Source: an uncultured Tenacibaculum sp. (lineage in GTDB: Bacteria; Bacteroidota; Bacteroidia; Flavobacteriales; Flavobacteriaceae). Taken from it: DNA of 64,000 bases. Below are positions 37,349 through 45,236 of this stretch, piece after piece (position 1 is the first letter of the stretch; each line of letters begins with the position of its first letter). The notes under the pieces are model-generated. The model had not been told where the DNA came from. It made no database searches and saw nothing but the letters and a program-made list of their open reading frames with translations. The stretch covers positions 186,001-250,000 of the forward strand of contig NZ_CANLTU010000003.1 of NCBI RefSeq assembly GCF_947494125.1. Direction: 5' to 3'. The position numbers and the translations under genes are program-made.

Positions 37349-37882
37349 ATGCAAAATTATCTTTTCACCTCAAATCGTTTAGGCTTTAGGAATTGGAAAA
37401 AATCTGATGTTGATACTTTACATGAAATTAATTCTAATGAAGAAGTAATGCGTTATTTTCCAAAAACTCAAAATAAAGAACAATGTTTAGACTTTATTCA
37501 TCGAATGCAAAAGCAATTTTATGATAAAAAGCTTTGTTATTTTGCTGTGGAAATTATAAATACTAAAGAATTTATAGGTTTTATCGGACTTTCTGAGCAA
37601 ACCTATGCTGCAGAGTTTAACCCTTCTATAGATATTGGATGGAGATTACACCCTAATTTTTGGGGTAAAGGTTTTGCTACTGAAGGTGCAAAAAGATGTC
37701 TTGAATATGGTTTTTCTCAATTAAAGCTAAAAGAAATTGTATCTGTAGCACCTGTAATAAACATTCCTTCCATTTTAGTAATGGAAAAAATTTGCATGAA
37801 AAAAGTAAAAGAATTTAAACATCCGCTTTTAAGTAACTTCCCTAAAATAGAACCTTGCGTTTTATATAGCATTAATAGTTAG
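37349..37882 (+). CDS. GNAT-family N-acetyltransferase (RimJ/RimL-like)
   Basis: This 177 aa acetyltransferase has LFTSNRLGFRNWKKSDVDTLHEI at the N-terminus and GFIGLSEQTYAAEFNPSIDIGWRLHPNFWGKGFATEGAKRCLEYGF in the middle, which contains the acetyl-CoA loop region. The RimJ/RimL subgroup acetylates protein N-termini, but many members act on small molecules. A TAAATTTG box ends 5 nt before the ATG. Its 3' end overlaps that of the convergent LytTR gene by 4 bp. Confidence 0.87.
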   Translation: MQNYLFTSNRLGFRNWKKSDVDTLHEINSNEEVMRYFPKTQNKEQCLDFIHRMQKQFYDKKLCYFAVEIINTKEFIGFIGLSEQTYAAEFNPSIDIGWRLHPNFWGKGFATEGAKRCLEYGFSQLKLKEIVSVAPVINIPSILVMEKICMKKVKEFKHPLLSNFPKIEPCVLYSINS

Positions 37883-38634
37883 TTCCCTTCAAACCAATTT
37901 TTAAAAGCAGCTACCTTTTCTCTACTTACAATGATATCTTTCTCTACATTTACTTTAGGTGTTATTTTTAAACGACTACTAGAATAAACTACCACATCTT
38001 CTACGCCATTAAGATTTACAATAAAAGTTCTATTTACTCTAAAAAAATCTGATGAATCTAAAATATTGATTAAATCTTCTAATTTATAATCAAGAATAAA
38101 TTTTTTATTTTCTTTGGTTACTAAATATACAGTTCTACCTTCTGCATAAAAAAGTAATATATCTATTGTTTTTATTGAGTGAATATGGTTACCTAAACGA
38201 ACTAAAAATCGATCTTTTGTTTTTAATTTTGTTATACTGTTTTTTACTTCGTTGATAGTTTCTTCATTAACAAATAAATTTTGCATAGCTTTTAACTTTA
38301 CCATTGCCTTTGATACATCGGTAAATGTTATGGGCTTTAATAAATAATCAATACTATTTACTTTAAATGCATCTATGGCATATTCATCAAAAGCTGTTGT
38401 AAAAATCACTGGTTTATCTATTTTTACTTGGTTAAAAATTTCAAAACTTAATCCATCAGTTAGTTGAATATCCATAAAAACAACATCGTACTCAATCTCT
38501 TTTTGAAACCAATCTACAGCTTCTTCTATACTACTAAGTTTAATTACTATTAAAGCATCTGCGTTATATTTCTGTATATATCGTTCTAACTTTTCTGCAG
38601 CTAAAGATTCATCTTCTACAATTACTACATTCAT
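37879..38634 (-). CDS. LytTR-family response regulator (third, three-gene system)
   Basis: This 251 aa regulator has a receiver domain with phospho-acceptor D55 (VVFMDIQLTDG), the switch Thr in TTAFDEYA and the Lys in LLKPIT. The LytTR domain (about 145-245) has RFLVRLGNHIHSIKTIDILLFYAEG and FFRVNRTFIVNL. It ends the minus operon, 3 bp after the degenerate kinase gene. It overlaps the convergent acetyltransferase gene by 4 bp. Confidence 0.92.
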   Translation of the reverse strand: MNVVIVEDESLAAEKLERYIQKYNADALIVIKLSSIEEAVDWFQKEIEYDVVFMDIQLTDGLSFEIFNQVKIDKPVIFTTAFDEYAIDAFKVNSIDYLLKPITFTDVSKAMVKLKAMQNLFVNEETINEVKNSITKLKTKDRFLVRLGNHIHSIKTIDILLFYAEGRTVYLVTKENKKFILDYKLEDLINILDSSDFFRVNRTFIVNLNGVEDVVVYSSSRLKITPKVNVEKDIIVSREKVAAFKNWFEGN

Positions 38635-38637
38635 TTT

Positions 38638-39663
38638 TTAAGCCTTTTGTATAGTTAACTTAGGTACCAAAATTCTCCTCATCATATTAGTTTCTTCTAC
38701 TTGTATCTTTTTAATGGTATAAATGCTAAAAACTCGTTCTATTTCTGATAATATTTCAGGTTTAAATTGTGTTGTAATTTTATCGTTTGGATGATATTCT
38801 ATTATATAATAACCTTCGTCTTCTTGAAGAACGATGTCTAATACTATTGCTGATGAAGTTATAGTTGTTCTTACTATTTGCTCTATAATAAACAATAAAC
38901 TTTTTGGTACCGTTAAAAAAGTAGATTTTAAACTATTAATCAAAACTATGTTTCTATAAGGCAAATAATTAAATAAATAAATTAATTCATTAGCTATATT
39001 TATTTCTTCTTCCAAAGCAACAAGTTGCTTCTTATTACTCGATAAAATGTATCGGTAAATAGTTGCTAAATAATCAATAAAATCATCTGTTTTATCTTTT
39101 TCTTGTTCAATAAGAATTAACAATACTTCAAGGCTTTCAAATAACAATTTAGGGTTTATTCCTTGTTTAAAATCAATAAAATCATCTTCAACAGTTTGTT
39201 TTATTTTCTGCTCTTTATACAGTTTTTCAGTATTGATTTTATATAAGTATTGATGACTTATAAATAGTAAAATGTAAATAAGTGTTATTACACAAAAAAC
39301 ACTGTTAAAAAGCCATAACTCTTCTGTGTTTGGTGAAAAACCTAGTATTTTCTTATAGTACAATGTAATAGATATGCTAACTATAGTAATACATAAAAAC
39401 AACGAAATTAGTATTTGTACTCCTATATTTAGTACAATAATTTCTAGTTTAGGCATCTTTTTAAAAAAGATTAATAATAGTCTTGAAAACTCTTGAACTA
39501 TATACGACAAACCAATACACACATATAATTCCTCTCCTAAAAATTGCTCTTGTAATTGCGGTACATTATTATTTACCAATAATATTAACAAGTAAATAAC
39601 GGCTCCACTAAATGCAGGACTTAATAATCTAAATAAAGGTTTATGGATAAATAATTTCTTCAT
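38638..39663 (-). CDS. Degenerate LytS-like kinase (pseudokinase) lacking the phospho-acceptor His
   Basis: This 341 aa membrane protein has about four hydrophobic segments in residues 15-140, followed by a region that aligns with the LytS His_kinase domain. Where active relatives read NPHFLFN, it reads INPKLLFESLEVL, with K172 in place of His. The N box, which should be IENAxKH, reads FIIEQIVRTT (258-267), so the Mg-ATP Asn is lost too. The reading frame is intact and conserved in shape, so it is probably a non-catalytic partner of the active kinase gene that it overlaps by 4 bp. Confidence 0.8.
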   Translation of the reverse strand: MKKLFIHKPLFRLLSPAFSGAVIYLLILLVNNNVPQLQEQFLGEELYVCIGLSYIVQEFSRLLLIFFKKMPKLEIIVLNIGVQILISLFLCITIVSISITLYYKKILGFSPNTEELWLFNSVFCVITLIYILLFISHQYLYKINTEKLYKEQKIKQTVEDDFIDFKQGINPKLLFESLEVLLILIEQEKDKTDDFIDYLATIYRYILSSNKKQLVALEEEINIANELIYLFNYLPYRNIVLINSLKSTFLTVPKSLLFIIEQIVRTTITSSAIVLDIVLQEDEGYYIIEYHPNDKITTQFKPEILSEIERVFSIYTIKKIQVEETNMMRRILVPKLTIQKA

Positions 39664-40688
39664 CGTATGATAGGCACTTTAACAATAAAATTATTTCCGT
39701 TAGTTATAATGATTCCTTCACCGTGTAATAATAAATACCTAGAACTAATGTTTTTCAATCCTATTTTAAAAGAATTTACCTTAAATGGTATTGAAGTTAT
39801 GTTGTTTTGAATAGTAATATATTTTTGATCTGAAGTAATATGAATAGATAAAGGTTCTTCATCACTCATAATATTATGTTTTACAGCATTTTCTATTAAC
39901 ATTTGTAATGTTAAAGGCGGTATTTTTGTTTCTAATAAATCATCACTTATTGATATTTTACATCTAAATTTATTTTCAAAGCGAGTTTCAACCAAATAAA
40001 TATAAGAATATACAAAGTCCAATTCTTCTCGTATAGTTATCAATTTTGAATGATAGCTTTTCAAAGTATAATCGTACATTTTTGCTAGCTTACGTATAAA
40101 TAACTTGGCTCTTGTTTCATCTTTATAAATTAAGGATGATATCGTATTTAATCCATTGAATAAAAAATGAGGACTTAATTGAGATTTTAAGGCATTTAAC
40201 TGCAATTCTACTTGTTTACGTTCTTGCTTAATTTCTTCAACTTGAATAGTTGCATATGAATAATAAGAATAAAGAGCGAAATATATAATTTGATATATGA
40301 TGGTTATTATAAATAATAGTATGCCTAGTTTTATGAATGCTGATTGATAATTAACCAAAACGCCTTCAGGTAAACTGTATAAATAAAACAATATCAAGAA
40401 CAACGAAGAAGCAACTATAAAATGAGCTATAATTCCTAATAATAACCTGGTTCCTACTTGTTTTTTCCAAGGAATACTTTTATCTAAAAGTTTAGTTGTT
40501 ATATAACAACTATATCCTATAATTATCCCACTTAATGCAGTTAGAACAAATTTATCTAAAGTGAAATTTTGTTGTTCGCTAACAATCAGATAATATCCTA
40601 GCAAAGTTCCAATTAAAACTCCTAATAAAACTATGAAAAAATGTTTTTTCACTTTAGGTTGATTGATTAGTTGATTGATTTTTTGCAT
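39660..40688 (-). CDS. LytS-type sensor histidine kinase, active member of the three-gene system
   Basis: This 342 aa membrane kinase has about four hydrophobic segments in residues 15-140. The phospho-acceptor motif LSPHFLFNGLNTI carries H174, the N box is MLIENAVKHN (N267), and the end motif IGLKNISSRYLLLHG is present. It is the first gene of the kinase/pseudokinase/regulator operon and starts 53 bp after the SDYY-repeat gene, which it may share a promoter with. Confidence 0.92.
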   Translation of the reverse strand: MQKINQLINQPKVKKHFFIVLLGVLIGTLLGYYLIVSEQQNFTLDKFVLTALSGIIIGYSCYITTKLLDKSIPWKKQVGTRLLLGIIAHFIVASSLFLILFYLYSLPEGVLVNYQSAFIKLGILLFIITIIYQIIYFALYSYYSYATIQVEEIKQERKQVELQLNALKSQLSPHFLFNGLNTISSLIYKDETRAKLFIRKLAKMYDYTLKSYHSKLITIREELDFVYSYIYLVETRFENKFRCKISISDDLLETKIPPLTLQMLIENAVKHNIMSDEEPLSIHITSDQKYITIQNNITSIPFKVNSFKIGLKNISSRYLLLHGEGIIITNGNNFIVKVPIIR

Positions 40689-40741
40689 AAAACTAAGGTA
40701 AGTAAATTTCGTGTTTGATATTTACTTACCTCAGTTTAGTT

Positions 40742-42112
40742 TTAATAGATAGCTTTCATAGCTCTTCCAAAATAAGTGTCAGAACTTAATGATTTTGCTA
40801 CGTTCATGTACGTATCTTTTACTCTTTGATTACTGTTTTTTACTTGAGGAGCAAAAGCAACTAAAGAACTTGATAAATAATTATTTGAACTCATACTCTT
40901 TTTCATCGACTTTAAAGTTCTTATCAATTGACTTTCTGTTAATTTTTTCTTTGCTAATTTTTTATAAATACCAGAAGCATAATAGTCTGAACTTACATTT
41001 TTAGAAACTAATTCTAATAATTTATCTAATGATTTATTATCTAAATCTTTTTTTAATAATTCCTTAATAATATTTGATGCATAATGATCTGAACCAACAT
41101 CATCCATTGATGAAATAAAAGTATCGTAGTTTTCTGAAGATAAATTCTTTTTCTTTAACGCTTTCTTTAAAACTTGTGTTTTATAATAGTCAGAACCTAT
41201 ATTCTTTGATAGCTTCATTATTTTATTCATATTAGACTTATTCAATTCTCTATTATTTAAAATATCCGATAATACCTGAGATAAATAATGATCTGAACCA
41301 ATACTTCCCGAAATTTGTAACAAATCAGTTAATTGATTATCTGAAATATCATTCGTTTTAATAGCCTTTCTTAATACTTGAGATAAATAATAATCAGAAC
41401 CTATATTATTTGAAGCTTTTATATAAGCAGATAACGTTTCTGAACTTGAAAGAAATGCTTTTTGATTTTTTTGTAAAGTCTGCGCCAAATAATAATCAGA
41501 CTTAATATTCTTTCCTGCCGACTGTATTACTTTAACTAGTGCACTATTGTTTAAATCTTTTTCTAATAAATAACCAAAATATTTTGACTGAACAAAATCG
41601 CTTTCTAACAGTCTAATTTCAGCTAATACTGCATCTACTCCTCCTCTATTGTAAAATCTATTTACTCTAGATTCAGCTGCTATAACAGTACTCCTTACAA
41701 TTTCTGGTAAAATTTCTGCTAACCATGCTTTTCCTTCCGGGTTATAAGCTTTTTCGCTCCACCCAACATAATATTTTTTATTTAGCTTTCCACTTTCAGC
41801 TTCAATAACAATTTTTCGTTTTTTACCAAAACTCGATTTTTTTATTTCTATAAAACCCCCTCTTGAAATATCAACAATATCCTTATCATCGTCAGACAAT
41901 GTAATTTTACCTTCGTACTCTACGCTGAAATCATTTTTTTTATTTTTTACATGAATTTTACTTACTCCATTACTTGTTGAAGTAACATGTGTATAAGTAT
42001 CTTTATTAGAAACTTTAGATGTCTGTGCTGAAGAAATAATTGTGCTAAACATAAACACAACTAAAAAAGCAATAGTACTTACTCCTTTTTTAAAATTGAA
42101 AATTGATTTCAT
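40742..42112 (-). CDS. Periplasmic SDYY-repeat solenoid protein
   Basis: This 456 aa exported protein (signal ending IISSAQ) has an N-terminal beta-rich domain (about 35-160) with GFIEIKKSSFGKKRKIVIEA and KAWLAEILPEIVRST. From memory this resembles the extra C-terminal domain of some BlaR1/M56-type receptors in other phyla. About eight repeats of roughly 36 residues follow, each centred on (I/V)xSDYYxxxVLkk or SDHYLSQVL, predicted all-helical like an ARM/HEAT solenoid. The last repeats degrade to SSNNYLSSSL and SSDTYFGRAM. It precedes the LytS operon on the same strand. Function unknown; a ligand sensor or scaffold is my inference. Confidence 0.75.
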   Translation of the reverse strand: MKSIFNFKKGVSTIAFLVVFMFSTIISSAQTSKVSNKDTYTHVTSTSNGVSKIHVKNKKNDFSVEYEGKITLSDDDKDIVDISRGGFIEIKKSSFGKKRKIVIEAESGKLNKKYYVGWSEKAYNPEGKAWLAEILPEIVRSTVIAAESRVNRFYNRGGVDAVLAEIRLLESDFVQSKYFGYLLEKDLNNSALVKVIQSAGKNIKSDYYLAQTLQKNQKAFLSSSETLSAYIKASNNIGSDYYLSQVLRKAIKTNDISDNQLTDLLQISGSIGSDHYLSQVLSDILNNRELNKSNMNKIMKLSKNIGSDYYKTQVLKKALKKKNLSSENYDTFISSMDDVGSDHYASNIIKELLKKDLDNKSLDKLLELVSKNVSSDYYASGIYKKLAKKKLTESQLIRTLKSMKKSMSSNNYLSSSLVAFAPQVKNSNQRVKDTYMNVAKSLSSDTYFGRAMKAIY

Positions 42113-42138
42113 AATACCTGTTTTTGATTTTGATACTT

Positions 42139-42146
42139 CAAAAGTA
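42139..42146 (-). promoter_or_regulatory. Candidate -7 box of the SDYY-repeat/LytTR operon
   Basis: On the minus strand TACTTTTG reads from 42146 to 42139, matching TAnnTTTG, 26 bp before the ATG. No clear TTTG -33 box is seen 19-21 bp upstream. Confidence 0.45.
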
Positions 42147-42255
42147 TTCTCTCAATAGAATAAAAAAAAATCGGATGTAGTGAATTGCAGAATTAATGTA
42201 GTCAATTGTTGTTCCTTTTTATTTTCATACTTTTAGGTCCTTAAATAAGATCATT

Positions 42256-42786
42256 ATGAACAAAGAAAATATTGTTGATTTACTAGAGAGAAAGCACCAG
42301 GAGTTATTCAAATGGATAAAAAACCAACCTGAAAACAGCTTTGAAAAGGGACCTAATGGTAAATGGACATTAGGGCAACATACTGTTCATTTAGTAGATT
42401 CTATAAAACAATTAAATACAGCATTAAGCATACCTAAATTTATTTTGAAATATAAATTTGGAACCTCAAATCGAGAAGTTCGTTCGTATGATGAAGTTTC
42501 AAGTCGTTATCAAGAGAAACTTTCAAAAAATCAAGATAGAGCAAGAGAGTTTAATATTTCAGTAAAAACTCCAAATCAAAAAAAGTTTAAGCAATTACTC
42601 AGCACTCTTCAAATTCAAAACAAAAAATTACAATACAAAACGCAACGTTGGAAAGATAAAGATTTAGATAATTTAATTCTACCACATCCACTTATGGGTA
42701 AAATGCCTGTGCGTGAAATAATTATGTGGACAGCATATCATACTGATCATCACATGAATATTTTAAAAGAAAAACACAATTTTTAA
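42256..42786 (+). CDS. DinB_2-type protein
   Basis: This 176 aa DinB-fold protein has GKWTLGQHTVHLVDSI (first His region) and a C-terminal YHTDHHMNIL, the usual metal-ligand set of DinB_2 proteins. It is of the same fold as the gene at 36773-37327 but is not a close paralog. Enzyme activity is unknown. It is a single gene upstream of ffh. Confidence 0.85.
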   Translation: MNKENIVDLLERKHQELFKWIKNQPENSFEKGPNGKWTLGQHTVHLVDSIKQLNTALSIPKFILKYKFGTSNREVRSYDEVSSRYQEKLSKNQDRAREFNISVKTPNQKKFKQLLSTLQIQNKKLQYKTQRWKDKDLDNLILPHPLMGKMPVREIIMWTAYHTDHHMNILKEKHNF

Positions 42787-42858
42787 ATTTTCTATTTAAA
42801 ATTAAAATATTCAAACAAACTGCTTATAAAAAACCTACAGTCCTAACAACTAAATTCT

Positions 42859-42866
42859 TATATTTG
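42859..42866 (+). promoter_or_regulatory. Candidate -7 box of ffh
   Basis: TATATTTG matches TAnnTTTG, 24 bp before the ffh start. No clear -33 box was found. Confidence 0.4.
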
Positions 42867-42890
42867 TGCCTCTAAAAATGAAGCCGACAC

Positions 42891-44219
42891 ATGTTTAATA
42901 ATTTAAGCGAAAAGTTAGATAAAGCGTTACATACGCTGAAAGGACACGGGAAAATTACCGAAGTTAATGTTGCAGAAACTCTAAAAGAAGTTCGTAGAGC
43001 TTTACTAGATGCCGATGTTAACTTTAAGATAGCCAAAGAGTTTACTAAAAGAGTACAACAAAAAGCAATAGGACAAGACGTATTAACTACGTTAAATCCT
43101 GGGCAATTAATGGTTAAATTAGTTAAGGATGAATTAACTGAATTAATGGGTGGAGACACTGTTGGTATTAATTTAAAAGGTTCACCTACCGTTATTCTAA
43201 TGTCTGGTTTACAAGGTTCAGGTAAAACTACCTTTTCTGGTAAACTGGCTAACTTCTTAAAAACAAAAAACTCAAAACAAGTTTTATTAGTAGGATGTGA
43301 TGTTTATCGTCCAGCCGCTATTAACCAATTACAAGTTGTTGGAGAACAAATTGGTGTTGAAGTTTACGCTGAAGTAGGAAACCAAAATCCTGTAGAAATT
43401 TCATTAAACGCTCTTAAGCATGCAAAAGCAAATAGCAAAAATGTGGTTATTATTGATACCGCAGGTCGTTTAGCTGTTGATGAAGAAATGATGAATGAAA
43501 TTTCTAACATTCACAAAGCAGTAAATCCTCAAGAAACATTATTCGTTGTAGATTCTATGACAGGACAAGATGCTGTTAATACAGCAAAGTCTTTTAATGA
43601 TGTTTTAAATTTTGATGGTGTAGTTCTTACCAAATTAGATGGTGATACTCGTGGTGGTGCAGCTTTATCAATTAAATCGGTTGTAGACAAACCTATTAAG
43701 TTTATTGGTACAGGCGAAAAGATGGATGCAATTGATGTATTCCACCCAGATCGTATGGCTGATCGTATTTTAGGAATGGGAGATGTTATTTCATTAGTAG
43801 AACGTGCCCAAGAACAATACGACGAAGAAGAAGCAAGAAAATTACAAAAGAAGATTGCTAAAAATCAATTTGGTTTTGATGACTTTTTAAGTCAAATTCA
43901 ACAAATCAAAAAGATGGGTAGCATGAAAGATTTAGTTGGAATGATTCCTGGAGCAGGAAAAGCTTTAAAAGATGTTGATATTGATGATGATGCTTTTAAA
44001 GGAATTGAAGCTATTATACAATCTATGACTCCTCTTGAAAGAAGTACACCTACAACTATAAATGCAAGTCGTAAAAAAAGAATTGCAAAAGGTTCTGGAA
44101 CTTCCGTACAGGAAATAAATCAATTAATGAAACAATTCAACCAAATGAGCAAAATGATGAAAATGATGCAAGGCGGTGGCGGAAGAAAAATGATGCAAAT
44201 GATGAAAGGTATGAAATAA
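42891..44219 (+). CDS. ffh: Signal recognition particle protein
   Basis: This 442 aa GTPase targets inner-membrane and exported proteins to the translocon with 4.5S RNA. The N domain is at 1-90. The G domain has G1 [16 protein letters not shown]3 [13 protein letters not shown] and G4 [10 protein letters not shown]. The M domain (about 300-442) has [10 protein letters not shown] and the Met-rich tail [19 protein letters not shown]. Length is standard. No SRP RNA gene was found in this window. Confidence 0.97.
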   Translation: MFNNLSEKLDKALHTLKGHGKITEVNVAETLKEVRRALLDADVNFKIAKEFTKRVQQKAIGQDVLTTLNPGQLMVKLVKDELTELMGGDTVGINLKGSPTVILMSGLQGSGKTTFSGKLANFLKTKNSKQVLLVGCDVYRPAAINQLQVVGEQIGVEVYAEVGNQNPVEISLNALKHAKANSKNVVIIDTAGRLAVDEEMMNEISNIHKAVNPQETLFVVDSMTGQDAVNTAKSFNDVLNFDGVVLTKLDGDTRGGAALSIKSVVDKPIKFIGTGEKMDAIDVFHPDRMADRILGMGDVISLVERAQEQYDEEEARKLQKKIAKNQFGFDDFLSQIQQIKKMGSMKDLVGMIPGAGKALKDVDIDDDAFKGIEAIIQSMTPLERSTPTTINASRKKRIAKGSGTSVQEINQLMKQFNQMSKMMKMMQGGGGRKMMQMMKGMK

Positions 44220-44222
44220 TAC

Positions 44223-44249
44223 AAAAGAGAAGCTTTGGCTTCTCTTTTT
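44223..44249 (+). terminator. Terminator after ffh
   Basis: An 11-bp stem AAAAGAGAAGC/GCTTCTCTTTT with loop TTTG is followed by a T-run. folD begins 43 bp later. Confidence 0.85.
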
Positions 44250-44292
44250 TTATATATACAACTTAACAACAAACCCACACAACACACTAAAA

Positions 44293-45171
44293 ATGATTTT
44301 ACTAGACGGTAAAAAAACATCTGCAAACATTAAAGAAGAGATTGCTCTTGAAGTATTAGAATTAAAAAACCAAGATAAAAAAACACCTCATTTAGCTGCT
44401 GTAATAGTAGGTAATGATGGAGCTAGTTTAACTTATGTAAATGCAAAAGTTAAAGCTTGTGAGCGTGTAGGTTTTGAATCTACTTTAATTAGATTACCCG
44501 AAGAAACTACCGAAGAAGAACTCTTAAATGAAATAAGTATTTTAAATGTTGATAATGATATAGACGGATTTATTGTTCAACTTCCACTACCCGATCATAT
44601 TAACGAACAAAAAATATTAATGGCAGTAGATCCTAATAAAGATGTAGATGGTTTTCATCCTACTAATGTTGGAAAAATGGCATTAAACTTACCTACGTTT
44701 ATTTCTGCTACACCTTTTGGTATTTTAGAATTATTAGATCGTTATAATGTTGAAACTAGCGGTAAAAACGTAGTAGTTATTGGACGTAGTCATATTGTTG
44801 GAAGTCCAATGAGTATATTATTATCTCAAAAAAGAAAAGTTGGTAATGCTACAGTTACTTTAACCCATAGTAGAACTAAAAATTTAAAAGAAATAACTTT
44901 ACAAGCAGATATTATTATAGCAGCAATTGGTATTCCTGAATTCTTAAAAGCAGATATGGTAAAAGACAATGTTACTGTTATTGATGTTGGAATTACTCGC
45001 CTTGCTGATCCTTCTAAAAAGAGAGGCTTTCGTTTAGTTGGTGATGTAGCTTTTAATGAAGTTTCTAAAAAAGCAGATTTTATAACGCCTGTTCCAGGTG
45101 GTGTTGGTCCAATGACAATTGCAATGCTTTTAAAAAACACATTACTATCAGTAAAAAACAAACAAGTTTAA
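44293..45171 (+). CDS. folD: Methylenetetrahydrofolate dehydrogenase/cyclohydrolase
   Basis: This 292 aa bifunctional enzyme interconverts methylene-, methenyl- and formyl-THF. The start [17 protein letters not shown] fits the family. The substrate region [14 protein letters not shown] carries the catalytic Lys. The motifs [13 protein letters not shown], the NADP site [17 protein letters not shown], and the C-terminal [14 protein letters not shown] are all present. Confidence 0.97.
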   Translation: MILLDGKKTSANIKEEIALEVLELKNQDKKTPHLAAVIVGNDGASLTYVNAKVKACERVGFESTLIRLPEETTEEELLNEISILNVDNDIDGFIVQLPLPDHINEQKILMAVDPNKDVDGFHPTNVGKMALNLPTFISATPFGILELLDRYNVETSGKNVVVIGRSHIVGSPMSILLSQKRKVGNATVTLTHSRTKNLKEITLQADIIIAAIGIPEFLKADMVKDNVTVIDVGITRLADPSKKRGFRLVGDVAFNEVSKKADFITPVPGGVGPMTIAMLLKNTLLSVKNKQV

Positions 45172-45192
45172 GTCTAAAATATAATTTATAAC

Positions 45193-45225
45193 AAAATGGA
45201 GATGTTTAAAACATCTCCATTTTTT
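45193..45225. terminator. Bidirectional terminator between folD and the cytolysin-like gene
   Basis: A stem of about 13 bp, AAAATGGAGATGT/ACATCTCCATTTT, has a short loop and A- and T-runs outside it. The genes on either side converge. Confidence 0.85.
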
Positions 45226-45236
45226 ATTTAAGAAAT

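Noticed and set aside
38638..39663. Possible frameshifted or decayed histidine kinase pseudogene
   Set aside because: The frame is open from start to stop, couples to both neighbours by 3-4 bp and keeps its membrane part, so it is treated as a functional pseudokinase.
40789..41004. Short plus-strand frame rich in Leu and Ser
   Set aside because: It is antisense to the repeat protein and its composition just mirrors the repeats.
40742..42112. Regularly spaced similar DNA words that look like a repeat array or CRISPR
   Set aside because: They are in frame with an intact coding sequence and reflect the SDYY protein repeats; no identical repeat with unique spacers exists.
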